Below are positions 19,155-29,215 of a stretch of DNA of 64,000 bases, piece by piece. The notes under the pieces were generated by a model. It ran no database searches, was not told the origin of the DNA, and saw nothing but the letters and a program-made list of their open reading frames with translations. The stretch spans positions 30,048-94,047 of the forward strand of contig JAIYCQ010000032.1 in NCBI GenBank assembly GCA_027487945.1, given 5' to 3'. A program made the position numbers and the translations under genes. This DNA is from Caulobacteraceae bacterium (GTDB lineage Bacteria > Pseudomonadota > Alphaproteobacteria > Caulobacterales > Caulobacteraceae). Positions within the stretch are counted from its first letter, which is position 1; each line of letters begins with the position of its first letter.

Positions 19155-19472
19155 TCAGCCCTTGCGGGCCTCGGTCTTGATGACGCCGAGATTCTGCATC
19201 GCGGCCTGCAGGCTGTTGATCTTGTTGAACAGGTCGACCGCACCATCGAGGTCGAGCACCAGGCGGACGACCGGCACGGCGCGGCCCGTCTTGCCCTTGG
19301 CCTTGGGGTCCGGCTCGTCGGCCCGGCGGACACAGAATTCGATCCGCATGGTGCGGCCGTCGAAACTCATGCGCTGGACGTTGTCGGCGAAGGTCTCGAC
19401 CAGGTCGGGACGGTCCACGTAGCGCAGGTCCATCGGCGCTTCGGGCTTGGGGGCGGTGGGGGCCTTGGCCAT
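19155..19472 (-). CDS. Small cytoplasmic conserved hypothetical protein
   Basis: A 105-residue protein without signal peptide. After a Pro/Ala/Lys-rich N-terminal tail it reads LRYVDRPDLVETFADNVQRMSFDG, then a beta strand MRIEFCVRR and a C-terminal helix DLFNKINSLQAAMQNLGVI. The layout (short beta domain, then a helix) is like that of DUF3467-type proteins, but I am not confident of membership. ATG 19472 has GGAG six bases upstream; the longer open frame lacks a good start. It precedes the secreted-protein gene on the same strand and may share a transcript. Confidence 0.6.
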   Translation of the reverse strand: MAKAPTAPKPEAPMDLRYVDRPDLVETFADNVQRMSFDGRTMRIEFCVRRADEPDPKAKGKTGRAVPVVRLVLDLDGAVDLFNKINSLQAAMQNLGVIKTEARKG

Positions 19473-19525
19473 GGAATCTCCAGTCGGGAGGGTGGCGGCG
19501 AGGGGCAGGCGCCGCGGAAAGGAAG

Positions 19526-19543
19526 CGCCGCTCAAGAGCGGCG
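19526..19543 (-). terminator. Second hairpin downstream of the autotransporter gene
   Basis: CGCCGCTC and GAGCGGCG form a perfect 8-bp inverted repeat with a 2-base centre (realistically a 7-bp stem with a 4-base loop). On the minus strand it is followed by CTTCCTTTCC. It lies 30 bases past the stronger hairpin and may act as a back-up terminator. Confidence 0.4.
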
Positions 19544-19572
19544 GGTCGGCGGAGTCCGGCGGAAACGGAAAC

Positions 19573-19594
19573 GGGCCGGTCTTGCGACCGGCCC
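19573..19594 (-). terminator. Rho-independent-like terminator of the autotransporter gene
   Basis: GGGCCGGTC and GACCGGCCC form a perfect 9-bp stem around a 4-base loop, 20 bases after the autotransporter stop codon. On the minus strand it is followed by GTTTCCGTTTCC, a pyrimidine-rich tail with T-triplets. Confidence 0.65.
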
Positions 19595-19614
19595 GCTCCA
19601 CATGTCCTGGCGGA

Positions 19615-22600
19615 CTACCAGCGCCAGCGGAAGCCGAGCGTGGCGTCCGTCGCCTGGTAGTCGTCCTTGAACTTCACACCGGCGTTCAGGAAGGCCGAGA
19701 AGGCGGCCTCGTTGCTGAACAGGTTGATCGTGCCCTGGACCTCGCCGAACGAGCCGGAGAAGTCGTCCGTCAGGGTCAGGTTCGGACCGAGGTTGTCGAT
19801 CGTCAGGACGTTCTCGCCTTCGAACTCGTTCCAGGCGCGGGCCGTGAGGCCGAACCGGGCGTCGAAGCGCTCCATGGAGGCCACGGTGCTCAGGCGAGCG
19901 CCGATGCTGCCGCGGAGGCTGGTCTGCTCGTCCCAGTTGATCGTCGCGCCCGGGACATCGATCGCCTCGATGTCGGTCTTGACGTAGGACACGCTGGCCA
20001 GCGGCTCGAGCGAGGCGTTCTCGCCCAGGGCCAGCTTGTAGCCGCCTTCGATCTGGAAGCCGGTGCTGTCGACTTCGCTGGCGAAGACGTTGCTGCCCGC
20101 CGGAGCCAGCGTGGGCGCCTGGTAGTCCAGGTTCATGTTGTTCATGGCGACCACACCGTCGATGAACCAGGCGCCGGTCATGTAGGTGCCGTACAGGCCG
20201 AACACCGCGCCGTCCATCGAGGCCATCGTCGGCGACGCGTTGAAGTTCACGTCGCTGTCGATGTAGCCGACCATGCCGCCGACCACCCAGGAAGAGTCCG
20301 CCGTGCTGGCGCCGACGAAGTCCAGGCCGCCGATCAGCGAGACAGTCTGCTGGTCGTAGCTGGTGTCGAAGCTGTAGGTCACGCCGAACAGCTCGTAGGA
20401 GTTGATCAGGTCACGCTCGGCGGCGCCGCCGGTGATCTTCATCCAGATCCCCGCGCCGGGCTCGGAGTCGCCCAGCTGCTCGCGCAGATCCGCCTGACGG
20501 TCGAGCCAGGTTCCGGTGGTGCTGTACCAGGCCGACTGGGCGGCCTGACCCATGGTCGTGAACTCGAACGCCTCACCGTCCGGCAGGCCGACCAGCAGCT
20601 GCTGGTTGTTCCCGTTGACGGTCAGATCGTAGAAGAACAGGCCCTTGTCGAGGACGCCGTCGGCGGAGTTGAGATCCGCGCGCCAGTAGTCGGAGGCCGT
20701 ATCCAGGCTGAAGTGACCGGCCGCCGTCGTGCCGCCGGAGACGTCGACCAGGACGATACCGTCCGGGTTGAAGGCGCCGAACACGTTCACGCTGGTGTCG
20801 TTGACCAGGATCTGGGTGCTGCCGGCGGTGGAGCCGCCGGTGAGGCCGAAGCAGTCAGCCGCCGTCAGCGTGCCGCAGCCCGTCTGGATGATCTCGGCCA
20901 GGTTGGCGTCCATCACCAGGCGGCTGGAGCCCGAGCCGGTGAAGGCCGTGCCCGCCGACAGGATGCGGTCGTTCGCGAACCCGTCGGAGAGGGCGGCGAT
21001 GTTGGTGCCCGAGCTGCCGAAGACGATGCGGCCCGAGTTGGTCCAGGTGTTCAGGCTGGTGATGGTCAGGGTTGCGGCGCCCTGGGCCGGCTCGCCGACG
21101 ACCAGCAGGCCGGAGTTGTTGAACGCGTCCGTCCCGGCCCCGAAGTCCCAGGAGGTCGCGACCGCACCGGCGTTGGTGAAGATCGAACCGGTGTTGGTCA
21201 GGGTGTCGTTGCCGGCGCTGAACACGCTGGCGCCGGTGGTGTGCCAGCTCAGGAAGGAGCTGTTGTTGAACGTCACGGCGGTGGCGCCGGTGAAGTTCAC
21301 ACGACCGTTCACCCGACCGGCGTTGTTGACGACGATCGTGCCGCCGGTGCCGCGGATCACGGCGTCGTCGTAGCCGGTCACCGTGTTGTCCGTCGAACGG
21401 ACCACCGAGTTGGTGTTGATGTTCAGCGTCGTGGTGCTGGCGCCGGTGTTGCCGAGGTCGACAACCCAGCTGGTCGCGCCGGCGCCGGCGCTGGTCACCA
21501 GCGCGCCCGTGCCGCCCGCACCCACGTTCACCGTGACCGCGCCGCCGTTGGTGGCGGTGCGGATGCCGCTGCCGTTGTTGCCCGCGACCGTCACGCCGTT
21601 GGCGACGTTGATCGTGGTCGCGCCGGTGCCGGTCGTCGCGGTGTTGATGCCCGCGAAGCCGGCGGCGATCGAACCGCTGACGTTGGCGTTGGCGTTGACC
21701 GTGGTCGTGCCCGTGCCGGTGTTGCCGGTGACGATGCCGTTGTCGTCAGCCGACACCGCCGCGCTGCTGGTCACGGTGATCGGACCACCAACCGTACGGG
21801 CGACGATGCCGTTGCCGGTGGTCGAGGTCACCGTACCGGTGCTGGTCACGGTGATCGTGGCAGCGCCCGAGGCCTCGGCGTTGATGCCGTCACCCGTCGC
21901 CAGCACGGCGGCCGTGTTGCCCACGGTGATCGTGCCGGTCGAGGAGTCGGCCTCGATCCCCTGGCCGCCGGCGGTGATCGCGCCGGTGTTGGTCACCGTG
22001 TTCGTGCCGGTGGCCGTGCGCGCGGTGATGCCGTAGCCGGCGGTGGCCGAAATGACGGCCGAGTTGGTCACCGAGGACGTACCGGCGCCGAGCGTCGAGG
22101 TCTGGATGCCCTCGGCGGCCGTCGAGGTGATCGCCGCCGCGTTGGTGACGATGATGTTCCCGGAGTCCGACACGGCGTTGATGCCGTCGTTGTTGGTGCT
22201 GATCACGCCGCCGGCGTTGTTGGTCACCGTGTTGGCGCCCGTCGCCGTCGCCGTGACGATGCCGCGGCCGCCCGCCCCGTTGGCCGTGAGGGCCGCCGAG
22301 TTGGTGACGCTGACCGTGCCCGCACCGGCCGTGTTGGCGCGGATCGCATCATTGCCGGTCGAGGTGACCGCCGCAGCGTTGGTGACCACCACATTGCCGG
22401 TTCCCGACGTCGCCAGGATGCCGGTGTTGAGGGCGCTGATCACGCCGCCGGCGTTGTTGGCGACCGTCACCGCGCCGGAGGTGGAGTCCGCGTCGATGCC
22501 GCGGCCGCCGGTCGAGGTGATCGACCTCGAGTTGGTGACGCCGTTGGCGCCGGCGTCGGTGAAGGTGTCGATCCCCGCGCCGAGCGCGTTGATCGCCGCC

Positions 22601-25600
22601 GAGTTGGTCACCGACGACGTACCCGCGCCGCCGGTCGAGGTCTGGATGCCTTCCGCGGCCGTCGAGGTGATCGCCGCCGCATTGGTGACGATGACATTCC
22701 CGGAGGTCGAACCGGCATTGATGCCGTCGTTGTTGGCGCTGATCACGCCACCGGCGTTGTTGGCGACGGTGTTGGTCCCCGTCCCCGTCGCCGTGACGAT
22801 GCCCCGGCCGCCGGCCCCGTTGGCCGTGACGGCCGCCGAGTTGGTCACCGAGGACGTGCCCGCGCCGCCCGTAGCGGTCTGGATGCCGTCTGCGGTGGTC
22901 GAGGTGACCGCCGCCGCGTTGGTGACGATCACATTGCCCGAGGTCGAGATGGCGTTGATGCCGTCCAGGCTCGCGCTGATCACGCCGCCCGCGTTGTTGT
23001 TGACGGTGTTGACGCCCGTGGCGGTGGTGGTGGTGATGCCGACAGAACTGGTCGAGGTGACCGCCGCCGAGTTGGTGACCTGCGAGGCGCCCGCGCCGGT
23101 GTTGACCTGCGAGGTGATGCCGGCGGCGCCGGCGTTCACCGCGGCGGTGTTGGTCACCGTCGAGGTTCCGGCGACGCTTTGGCTGAAGAGGCCGAAGCCG
23201 TTGCCCGTGACCGCACCGGAGTTGGCGAGGGTTACAGCCCCCGAGCCGGCGGAACCGGCCGCCACGCCCACGCCGTCGGCGAAGACGACGCCGGTGTTGG
23301 TGACGGTGACGTTTCCGGCGCCGCCGCCCTGGATCGTACCAAGGACGCCGACGGCGGTGACCCGGTCACCGACGCTGCCGATGTTGGCCGCGCTGGTGAC
23401 GACCACATTGGCGTTGGTCACGCCGAGGGCCCTGGCCTCGATGCCACTTTCCGAAGAGCCGTGGATCGAGGTGCCGGCGAGGGCCGTGACCGTGATGCCG
23501 CCACCGCCCGTGGTGGTGGCCAGGATACCGGTGCCCGAAGCGCCTGCGTCGATCACGCCGGCGTTGAAGTTGACGGTGTTCTGGCCGGCCGAGGTGACGG
23601 CCACGACGCCGTCGTCGGCGGCCGTGATGTTGGCCGACACCGTGACGGTGGACGTACCCGCGCCGGCGGTCGAGGTGTCGATGCCGTCGTCGGCGGTCGA
23701 GGTGATGGCCGCAGCGGTCGTCACGACGACGTTGCCCGAGTTCGAGAAGACGTTGATGCCGTCGTCGACCGCGGTGATCACGCCGCCGGCGTTGTTGTTG
23801 ATCGTGATCGCGCCGGTGGTGCTTTCCGAGCTGATGCCTTCGCTGCCCGCATTGATGGACGCGCTGTTGGTCACCAGGGTCGCACCCGTCTCGGCGTTGG
23901 TGATGACGCCGCCGTCGGTGGAGACGATCGCGCCCGTCGAGGTGACGGTGACCGTTCCGGCCCCCGTGGTTCCGCCGAAGATGCCGGCCGCGTTGAGACC
24001 GTTGGCCACGTTGATGGCCGCGCCGTTGGTGATCACCACGTCGCCGCCGCTGGACAGGGCCGCGACACCGGCCGAACCCGGGAGGTTGCCCGAGCCGTCG
24101 ACGCCATCGCCGGCGACCATGTCGATCGTGCCGCCGTCGACGACGATCGTGATGTCGCCAAGGTCGGACTGGGCGAGAACGCCGATGCTGTTGTCGCCGA
24201 CGACGTCGATGTTGACCGTACCGAGGTCGATGTCGACGCTGGCCGTACCAGCCGAGGAGGCGAGGCCGGCGACAGCGGCGGAGCCATCAGCCTCGCCGCC
24301 GAAGCCGTCGTCGACCGTGATGGTCAGGCCGTTGCCGAAGGTGATCTCGACCGCCGGATCGCCCGCGCCGGTATCGGCCGCGGCCGTGCTTTCGGCGAAG
24401 GCGCCGATGGAGGTGAAGTCAGCGTCGGTGTTGTTGACGTCGAGCGTGACGTTGACGCCGCCGGTGATGGTCGCGTCGGTCGCGGCGACCGTGCTGACGC
24501 CGAAGTCCTGCGGGTCGATGGTCACGCCGTCGGCGATGACCACCGTCGAGGCCGCGGCGCCGGAACTGGCGTCCACGCCGGCCGCGCCCAGGGCGGTGAT
24601 GTCGGCGTTGACGGTGACCAGAACGACACCGTCCGACTTGGCCGCAATGCCGTTCTCGCTCGCCGTGATGGCGCCGTTCGAGGTGACGATGACCAGCCCG
24701 GTGACGGAGTCGGCGGCGACGCCGTCACCGCCGGTGGCGCTGACGCCGCCGGTTCCGACCGTGACGGTAACCGCGCCGGAGTTGCTGCTCGCCGAGATGC
24801 CGTCGCCGGCCGTGCCGGTGACCAGATCTTCGGTAGAGACCGTCACAGTGCCCGTGCCGGTGGTCGAGGCCGAGATGCCGGTGAGGCCGGTGATGGTGCC
24901 GCCGGTGTAGGTGTCGACCAGCACGTTGCCCGCGCCGCCGGTCGCGGCGTTGATCCCCGAGCCGCCCGCGCCCAGCACCGCATTGGCGCCGGCGAAGACG
25001 CTGACGTTGCCGCTGGTGCTGGTGGCGTCGATGCCATCAAGAGCGCCGGTGACGTCGCCGATGATGTCGACGCTGTTCAGGCCGCTGTTGGTGCTCGTGG
25101 TGATGCCGTCACCGGTCGTGCCGGTGAAGCTCGCCGCATCGACGTCCAGGACCGAAACCGAGCCGGTCCCGGTGGCCGAGGCGAACACGGCGCTGGCGCC
25201 CGTCACCGAACCGCCGACCACGTCAATGTCGATCAGGCCGGCGCCGCCGGTCGTGGCGGCGATGCCGATCCCCGTCGCCGTAGTGGCGCTGGCGTTGTTG
25301 GTGTCGATGTTGATCGACCCGGTCGTGCTGGCGGCGTTGATGCCGTTGCCGCCCGTGGCGCTGACACCATTGGTGTCGATGAGGATGGCCCCGCCGACCG
25401 TGCTGGCGTTGACGCCGTTGCCGGCCGTCGAGGTGACCAGGGCGGCGGTGTCGATGGTGACCGTGCCGGTGGCGCCGGTGCTCGTGCCCGACACGCCGGT
25501 CGCGCCGGTGACCGCCGCGTTGGCGTCGATGTCAACGTTGCCGCCGGTGCCGGCCTGGATGCCGGTTCCGGTCGCCGTGACGGCGGCCGTGGTGTCGATG

Positions 25601-28600
25601 TTGATGTTGCCGGTCACGCTGGCGGTGTTGATGCCGTTGCCGCCGGTGGCGCTGACGCCGTTGGCGGTGACCTGGACCGTGCCGTCGAGCGAGGCGGCGA
25701 AGATGCCGCCGCCGGCGGTCGAGGTGACCAGGGCCGCCGTGTCGATGGTGACCGTGCCGCCCGCGCCGGAGGAGACCCCGATGACGCCGGTCGCGCCGGT
25801 GACCGCCGCGTTGGCGTCGATGTCGACGCTGCCGCCGGTGCTGGCCTGGATGCCCGCCCCCGTCGCCGTGACGGCGGCCGTGGTGTCGATGTTGATGTTG
25901 CCCGTATTGCTCACGCCAGCAATGCCGCCGCCGCCCGTGGCGCTGACGCCGTTGGCGGTGATCTGGATCAGGCCGCCGTCCGAAAGGCCGACGATGCCGG
26001 TACCGGCGGTCGAGGTGACCAGGGCCGCCGTGTCGATCGTGACCGTACCGGTCGCGCCCGTGCTGGAGCCCGAGACACCGGCCGCGCCGTTCACCGCGCC
26101 GTTGGCGTCAATGTTCACATTGCCGCCGGTGGTGGCCCGGATGCCCGTGCCGGTCTGGCCGGTGGTCACGCCCGACGTCAGGATGTCGATGTTGCCGGTC
26201 GTGCTGCTGGCGTCGATGCCGTTGGCCGAGCCCTGGATCAGGAAGGCGCCGCCGTTGATGTCGATCAGGCCCGAGGTGCTGCTGGCGTCGATGCCGTCGC
26301 CGGCCGAGGCCGTGACGTTCGCGCCCGTCGTGATCGTGGTCGTGCCCGCCTGGGCGATGGTGCGGACGCCGAAGTTTCCGCCGCCGACCACGCCGCTGTT
26401 GTCGACCGTGATCGTGCCGATGTCGGCCGAGGCCACGACGCCCGCGCCGGTGGCGGTGACGGTCGCGACGTCGATGTCGATGTTGCCGCCGCCGAGCGCC
26501 TGGGCGTTCACGCCGTTGCCGCCCGTGCCGGTCACGGAGCCGAGGGTGTTGACCGTGACGTTGCCGCCGTTGTTCGCCTGGGCGTTGACGCCCACCGAGC
26601 CGCCGATCGTCGTGAGAGCGTCGGAGGTGACGGTGACCGCGCCGCCTGCCGTGGTCACGGCCTGGACGCCCGTGCCCGCCAGGTTGGCGTCGAAGTCGCC
26701 CTGGACGTCGGTGCCGGCGTTGTTGACGTTGATGGTGATCGCGCCGGTCGTGTTGGCGGCGGTGATGCCGCCGGCGTCGCCGGTGACGTCCGCGTTGGCG
26801 TCATAGGTGATCACGCCGCCGGCGCTGTTCAGCACAACGCCCGGCTCGCCGATGACGGCCGCGTTGGTCACCAGGGTGATGGCGCCGGTGTTGGTCGAGA
26901 TGTCGATGCCGTCGTCGCCGGCGCCCGCGCCGCCGTCCACCACGCCGTTGAAGGTCAGGTTGACCAGGCCCGTACCGATGACGTCGATCTCGACGCCGTC
27001 GCCGTTGGCCGAGGTGATGGCGCCGCCAAAGGTCCCGGTGACATCACCGTTGGTCGTGGCGATCCGGACCGCGTCCTCCGGCCCCGTGGCCGTCACCGTG
27101 CCGTTGTAGGCGATGGTCACGTCACCCGAGCCGGTCTGGATCACGAGCGCCGACTCGACTTGACCGGAGCTGATCGAGCCCGCGCCGTCGAGCGAGACGT
27201 TGCCGGTGCTGCTGAACAGCCCGACCACGCCATTGACCGTCCCGTCGACCGTCGCCTGGACAGCGCCTGTGGCGCTCTGGAGGATGAGGCCGTAATTGTT
27301 GATGCCGGGGGTGAGGCTGCCGGTCGCCGTAACCTCGGCAGTGACGTCTCCCGAGTTGCTGACAACCCCGAAACCATACCCGTTAAACGCCGTGCCGACC
27401 ACGGCGCCCTCGACCGTCAGGTCGATGTTGCCGCTGTCGGTGAGCAGGATGCCGCCGGCGGCCCCGGTTATCGCGCCAACCGTGACATCGAGGTCACCGG
27501 AAACCGACTGCACGCTAAGGCCGACATTGCTCGTCGACGTCAGGGTTCCCGCGGTCGTGTCGATGGTCACGTTGCCGGACCCGGTAACAACGGAGACGCC
27601 GGCGCCCGTGCCGCCCGCCGCCGAACCGGTCGTCAGGTTGACCGCGCCCTGATCGGACGTGATGAGGATGCCGGCGGTCGTGCCCGACACCAGGCCCGCG
27701 GTCGTATCGACCGTGGTCACGCCGTCGTTCTGGGTGATGCTGACGCCCGCGCCGGCCGTGCCGGTGACCGTGCCGCCGGTGGTGAGCGTGGCCGCGCCGG
27801 TGACGCCGGCGTTCATGGTGATGCCGGTCGTACCGGAGACGTTGCCCGTGGTGGTGAGGCTGGCGTTGCCGCCGAAGGCCGTCTCGACATTGACGCCCGC
27901 GCCGCCGGTGGACGTGACGTCGCCGACCGTGACGGTCGCGCCGCCCGAGCCGCCGAACACGTCGACGCCGACGCCAACCGCGTTGACGTCGCCGGTCACC
28001 GTGACCAGGGCCGCCGAACCGTTGCCGGCGGTCACCGAGATGCCGGCCGAGCCCACGCCCGTGCCGGTCACCGTGCCGGCCGAGGTGAGGGTGACGCCGC
28101 CCGTGCTGTTGAGGTTGATACCGACCACGCCGCTGACGTTCGAAGCCAGGTCAGCGGTGATGCCGCCCGCGCCATTGCCGGCCACGATACCCGCAGCGGT
28201 CGTGCTGGTGACCGAGCCGCCGGTGCTGGACAGGTCGATGACGCCCGCGCCGCCCGTGTCGATCTCGACGCCGGCGAGGTTGCCGGACACGCTGGCCGAG
28301 CCGAGCTCGACGGTGATGTCGCCCGAACCCGTCTGGGCGAAGATGCCGGTGCTGGTGGCGGAGGTCACCGTGCCGTTGGTGAGCAGGACGTCGACGTCGC
28401 CGGTCGACACGCCCTGACCGACGGCGCGGATGCCCTGCTGGTCGGCGGTGATCACCATCGCGGCGTCGAGCGTGTCGTTGTCGCGCAGGTCGACGATGAC
28501 ATTGCTGTCGGGCGAGGAGACGTTGATGCCGCGGCCGGTGGTGTTGGTGATGTTCAGGTCGCCGGTGTTGGCGAAGATCTGCAGGGTCTGGATCGTCAGA

Positions 28601-28917
28601 TCCTCTCCGGCGGCGCCGACGACGCGGATGCCGTCATCGGCGACGACCAGACCATCCTGCAGCAGCAGCCCCAGGCTGCCGTCCGTGGCGCCCGTGTAGT
28701 TAATGCCGTTCGGATAGGCGACCGTGTCGACACAGATAAAGACGTCGTCAGTGCCGCCGTTGGCCGTCGCGTCGCCGCATTCGCTGGCGGCGAGCGCCTG
28801 GCCCGGCGTGGCGACCACGGCCGTACCGGTGACCCCGGCCACAAGGCCGGCGACAACGAGGGAGGAGCTGGCCAGCAGCGAAAGCCGGCGACGCTTCGCA
28901 CCAAACGACTGAGACAT
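19615..28917 (-). CDS. Giant autotransporter adhesin-like protein (about 3,100 residues)
   Basis: A 3,100-residue type V secretion protein. An N-terminal signal (AKRRRLSLLASSSLVVAGLVAGVTG, ending near AALAASE) precedes a passenger of some 2,750 residues. The passenger is built from Gly/Ala/Thr/Val/Asn-rich repeats (VTNSAAV, NNAGGVIS, IDTTAAV) typical of a parallel beta-helix. The last 280 residues or so form an autotransporter beta-barrel (from GIWMKITGGAAER to the C-terminal GFRWRW, ending in an aromatic). ATG 28917 has AGGGGG just upstream and starts the signal peptide; the frame is open 11 codons further. It probably sits at the cell surface as an adhesin or matrix protein. Cys occurs only near the N-terminus and once near the barrel. 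Confidence 0.88.
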   Translation of the reverse strand: MSQSFGAKRRRLSLLASSSLVVAGLVAGVTGTAVVATPGQALAASECGDATANGGTDDVFICVDTVAYPNGINYTGATDGSLGLLLQDGLVVADDGIRVVGAAGEDLTIQTLQIFANTGDLNITNTTGRGINVSSPDSNVIVDLRDNDTLDAAMVITADQQGIRAVGQGVSTGDVDVLLTNGTVTSATSTGIFAQTGSGDITVELGSASVSGNLAGVEIDTGGAGVIDLSSTGGSVTSTTAAGIVAGNGAGGITADLASNVSGVVGINLNSTGGVTLTSAGTVTGTGVGSAGISVTAGNGSAALVTVTGDVNAVGVGVDVFGGSGGATVTVGDVTSTGGAGVNVETAFGGNASLTTTGNVSGTTGITMNAGVTGAATLTTGGTVTGTAGAGVSITQNDGVTTVDTTAGLVSGTTAGILITSDQGAVNLTTGSAAGGTGAGVSVVTGSGNVTIDTTAGTLTSTSNVGLSVQSVSGDLDVTVGAITGAAGGILLTDSGNIDLTVEGAVVGTAFNGYGFGVVSNSGDVTAEVTATGSLTPGINNYGLILQSATGAVQATVDGTVNGVVGLFSSTGNVSLDGAGSISSGQVESALVIQTGSGDVTIAYNGTVTATGPEDAVRIATTNGDVTGTFGGAITSANGDGVEIDVIGTGLVNLTFNGVVDGGAGAGDDGIDISTNTGAITLVTNAAVIGEPGVVLNSAGGVITYDANADVTGDAGGITAANTTGAITINVNNAGTDVQGDFDANLAGTGVQAVTTAGGAVTVTSDALTTIGGSVGVNAQANNGGNVTVNTLGSVTGTGGNGVNAQALGGGNIDIDVATVTATGAGVVASADIGTITVDNSGVVGGGNFGVRTIAQAGTTTITTGANVTASAGDGIDASSTSGLIDINGGAFLIQGSANGIDASSTTGNIDILTSGVTTGQTGTGIRATTGGNVNIDANGAVNGAAGVSGSSTGATGTVTIDTAALVTSTAGTGIVGLSDGGLIQITANGVSATGGGGIAGVSNTGNINIDTTAAVTATGAGIQASTGGSVDIDANAAVTGATGVIGVSSGAGGTVTIDTAALVTSTAGGGIFAASLDGTVQVTANGVSATGGNGINTASVTGNINIDTTAAVTATGTGIQAGTGGNVDIDANAAVTGATGVSGTSTGATGTVTIDTAALVTSTAGNGVNASTVGGAILIDTNGVSATGGNGINAASTTGSINIDTNNASATTATGIGIAATTGGAGLIDIDVVGGSVTGASAVFASATGTGSVSVLDVDAASFTGTTGDGITTSTNSGLNSVDIIGDVTGALDGIDATSTSGNVSVFAGANAVLGAGGSGINAATGGAGNVLVDTYTGGTITGLTGISASTTGTGTVTVSTEDLVTGTAGDGISASSNSGAVTVTVGTGGVSATGGDGVAADSVTGLVIVTSNGAITASENGIAAKSDGVVLVTVNADITALGAAGVDASSGAAASTVVIADGVTIDPQDFGVSTVAATDATITGGVNVTLDVNNTDADFTSIGAFAESTAAADTGAGDPAVEITFGNGLTITVDDGFGGEADGSAAVAGLASSAGTASVDIDLGTVNIDVVGDNSIGVLAQSDLGDITIVVDGGTIDMVAGDGVDGSGNLPGSAGVAALSSGGDVVITNGAAINVANGLNAAGIFGGTTGAGTVTVTSTGAIVSTDGGVITNAETGATLVTNSASINAGSEGISSESTTGAITINNNAGGVITAVDDGINVFSNSGNVVVTTAAAITSTADDGIDTSTAGAGTSTVTVSANITAADDGVVAVTSAGQNTVNFNAGVIDAGASGTGILATTTGGGGITVTALAGTSIHGSSESGIEARALGVTNANVVVTSAANIGSVGDRVTAVGVLGTIQGGGAGNVTVTNTGVVFADGVGVAAGSAGSGAVTLANSGAVTGNGFGLFSQSVAGTSTVTNTAAVNAGAAGITSQVNTGAGASQVTNSAAVTSTSSVGITTTTATGVNTVNNNAGGVISASLDGINAISTSGNVIVTNAAAVTSTTADGIQTATGGAGTSSVTNSAAVTANGAGGRGIVTATGTGTNTVANNAGGVISANNDGINAGSTSGNVIVTNAAAITSTAAEGIQTSTGGAGTSSVTNSAAINALGAGIDTFTDAGANGVTNSRSITSTGGRGIDADSTSGAVTVANNAGGVISALNTGILATSGTGNVVVTNAAAVTSTGNDAIRANTAGAGTVSVTNSAALTANGAGGRGIVTATATGANTVTNNAGGVISTNNDGINAVSDSGNIIVTNAAAITSTAAEGIQTSTLGAGTSSVTNSAVISATAGYGITARTATGTNTVTNTGAITAGGQGIEADSSTGTITVGNTAAVLATGDGINAEASGAATITVTSTGTVTSTTGNGIVARTVGGPITVTSSAAVSADDNGIVTGNTGTGTTTVNANANVSGSIAAGFAGINTATTGTGATTINVANGVTVAGNNGSGIRTATNGGAVTVNVGAGGTGALVTSAGAGATSWVVDLGNTGASTTTLNINTNSVVRSTDNTVTGYDDAVIRGTGGTIVVNNAGRVNGRVNFTGATAVTFNNSSFLSWHTTGASVFSAGNDTLTNTGSIFTNAGAVATSWDFGAGTDAFNNSGLLVVGEPAQGAATLTITSLNTWTNSGRIVFGSSGTNIAALSDGFANDRILSAGTAFTGSGSSRLVMDANLAEIIQTGCGTLTAADCFGLTGGSTAGSTQILVNDTSVNVFGAFNPDGIVLVDVSGGTTAAGHFSLDTASDYWRADLNSADGVLDKGLFFYDLTVNGNNQQLLVGLPDGEAFEFTTMGQAAQSAWYSTTGTWLDRQADLREQLGDSEPGAGIWMKITGGAAERDLINSYELFGVTYSFDTSYDQQTVSLIGGLDFVGASTADSSWVVGGMVGYIDSDVNFNASPTMASMDGAVFGLYGTYMTGAWFIDGVVAMNNMNLDYQAPTLAPAGSNVFASEVDSTGFQIEGGYKLALGENASLEPLASVSYVKTDIEAIDVPGATINWDEQTSLRGSIGARLSTVASMERFDARFGLTARAWNEFEGENVLTIDNLGPNLTLTDDFSGSFGEVQGTINLFSNEAAFSAFLNAGVKFKDDYQATDATLGFRWRW
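22181..22974 (-). repeat. Imperfect 237-bp coding repeats in the autotransporter passenger
   Basis: The segment atgccgtcgttgttgg recurs at 22181 and 22721, and related copies start at 22418 and 22958. Spacings are 237, 303 and 237 bases, all multiples of three. Each unit encodes about 79 residues containing NNAGGVIS, VTNAAAV and GAGTSSVTNSA blocks. The copies have diverged, which argues for old duplications under selection rather than recent expansion. Confidence 0.7.
25321..26193 (-). repeat. Tandem 291-bp coding repeats (three units) in the autotransporter passenger
   Basis: The segment gtcgatggtgaccgtgcc (or a one-to-two-base variant) occurs at 25450, 25741 and 26032, exactly 291 bases apart each time. 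Each unit encodes 97 residues with the order IDTTAAVTATG, VDIDANAAVTGATGV, VTIDTAALVTSTAG, ANGVSATGG. Unit boundaries given here are approximate. Confidence 0.75.
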
Positions 28918-28947
28918 GGTAACCCCCTGGGTATGGTTTCTTCGGCG

Positions 28948-28971
28948 CATCTAGCACACGCCGTAAAACAA
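28948..28971 (-). promoter_or_regulatory. Putative promoter of the autotransporter gene
   Basis: On the minus strand, TTGTTTT (28971-28965) is followed after 9 bases by GCTAGATG (28955-28948), close to the Caulobacter housekeeping pattern TTGACGS-N10-14-GCTANAWC, with a spacer one base short. It lies about 30 bases before the chosen ATG, in the only AT-rich stretch of the area. The rest of the gap up to 29215 shows no other clear signal. Confidence 0.45.
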
Positions 28972-29215
28972 TGATTTTCGAGCTATAGAACGCTGCTCAT
29001 CGATCTGTCTATCGCTTTCAGATGACGGTGATACGGGTTCGCCTGTGGCGGGAATGACGGCCCGTTGACCGTCGGCGTAGCCGGCGGAACCCGGTCCTGG
29101 CGGGTCGACAAGGCGGGCGCAGGGCTTTAGCCAGTCGGACGCCGCCGCCCGCCGGACCCGCCGCCGATCGTCAGGCCCGGGCCGGCGGACGGGGGCGCTT
29201 TAGGGTCGTCCCGCC

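Noticed and set aside
19447..28974. A 3,175-codon open frame on the plus strand, antisense to the whole autotransporter gene
   Set aside because: Its product is Asp/Arg/Gly/Val-rich without domain structure, and other long antisense frames also cover the region. High GC and biased codon use in the repetitive gene remove stop codons from the complementary frame. The sense protein has a signal peptide, repeats and barrel; the antisense has none.
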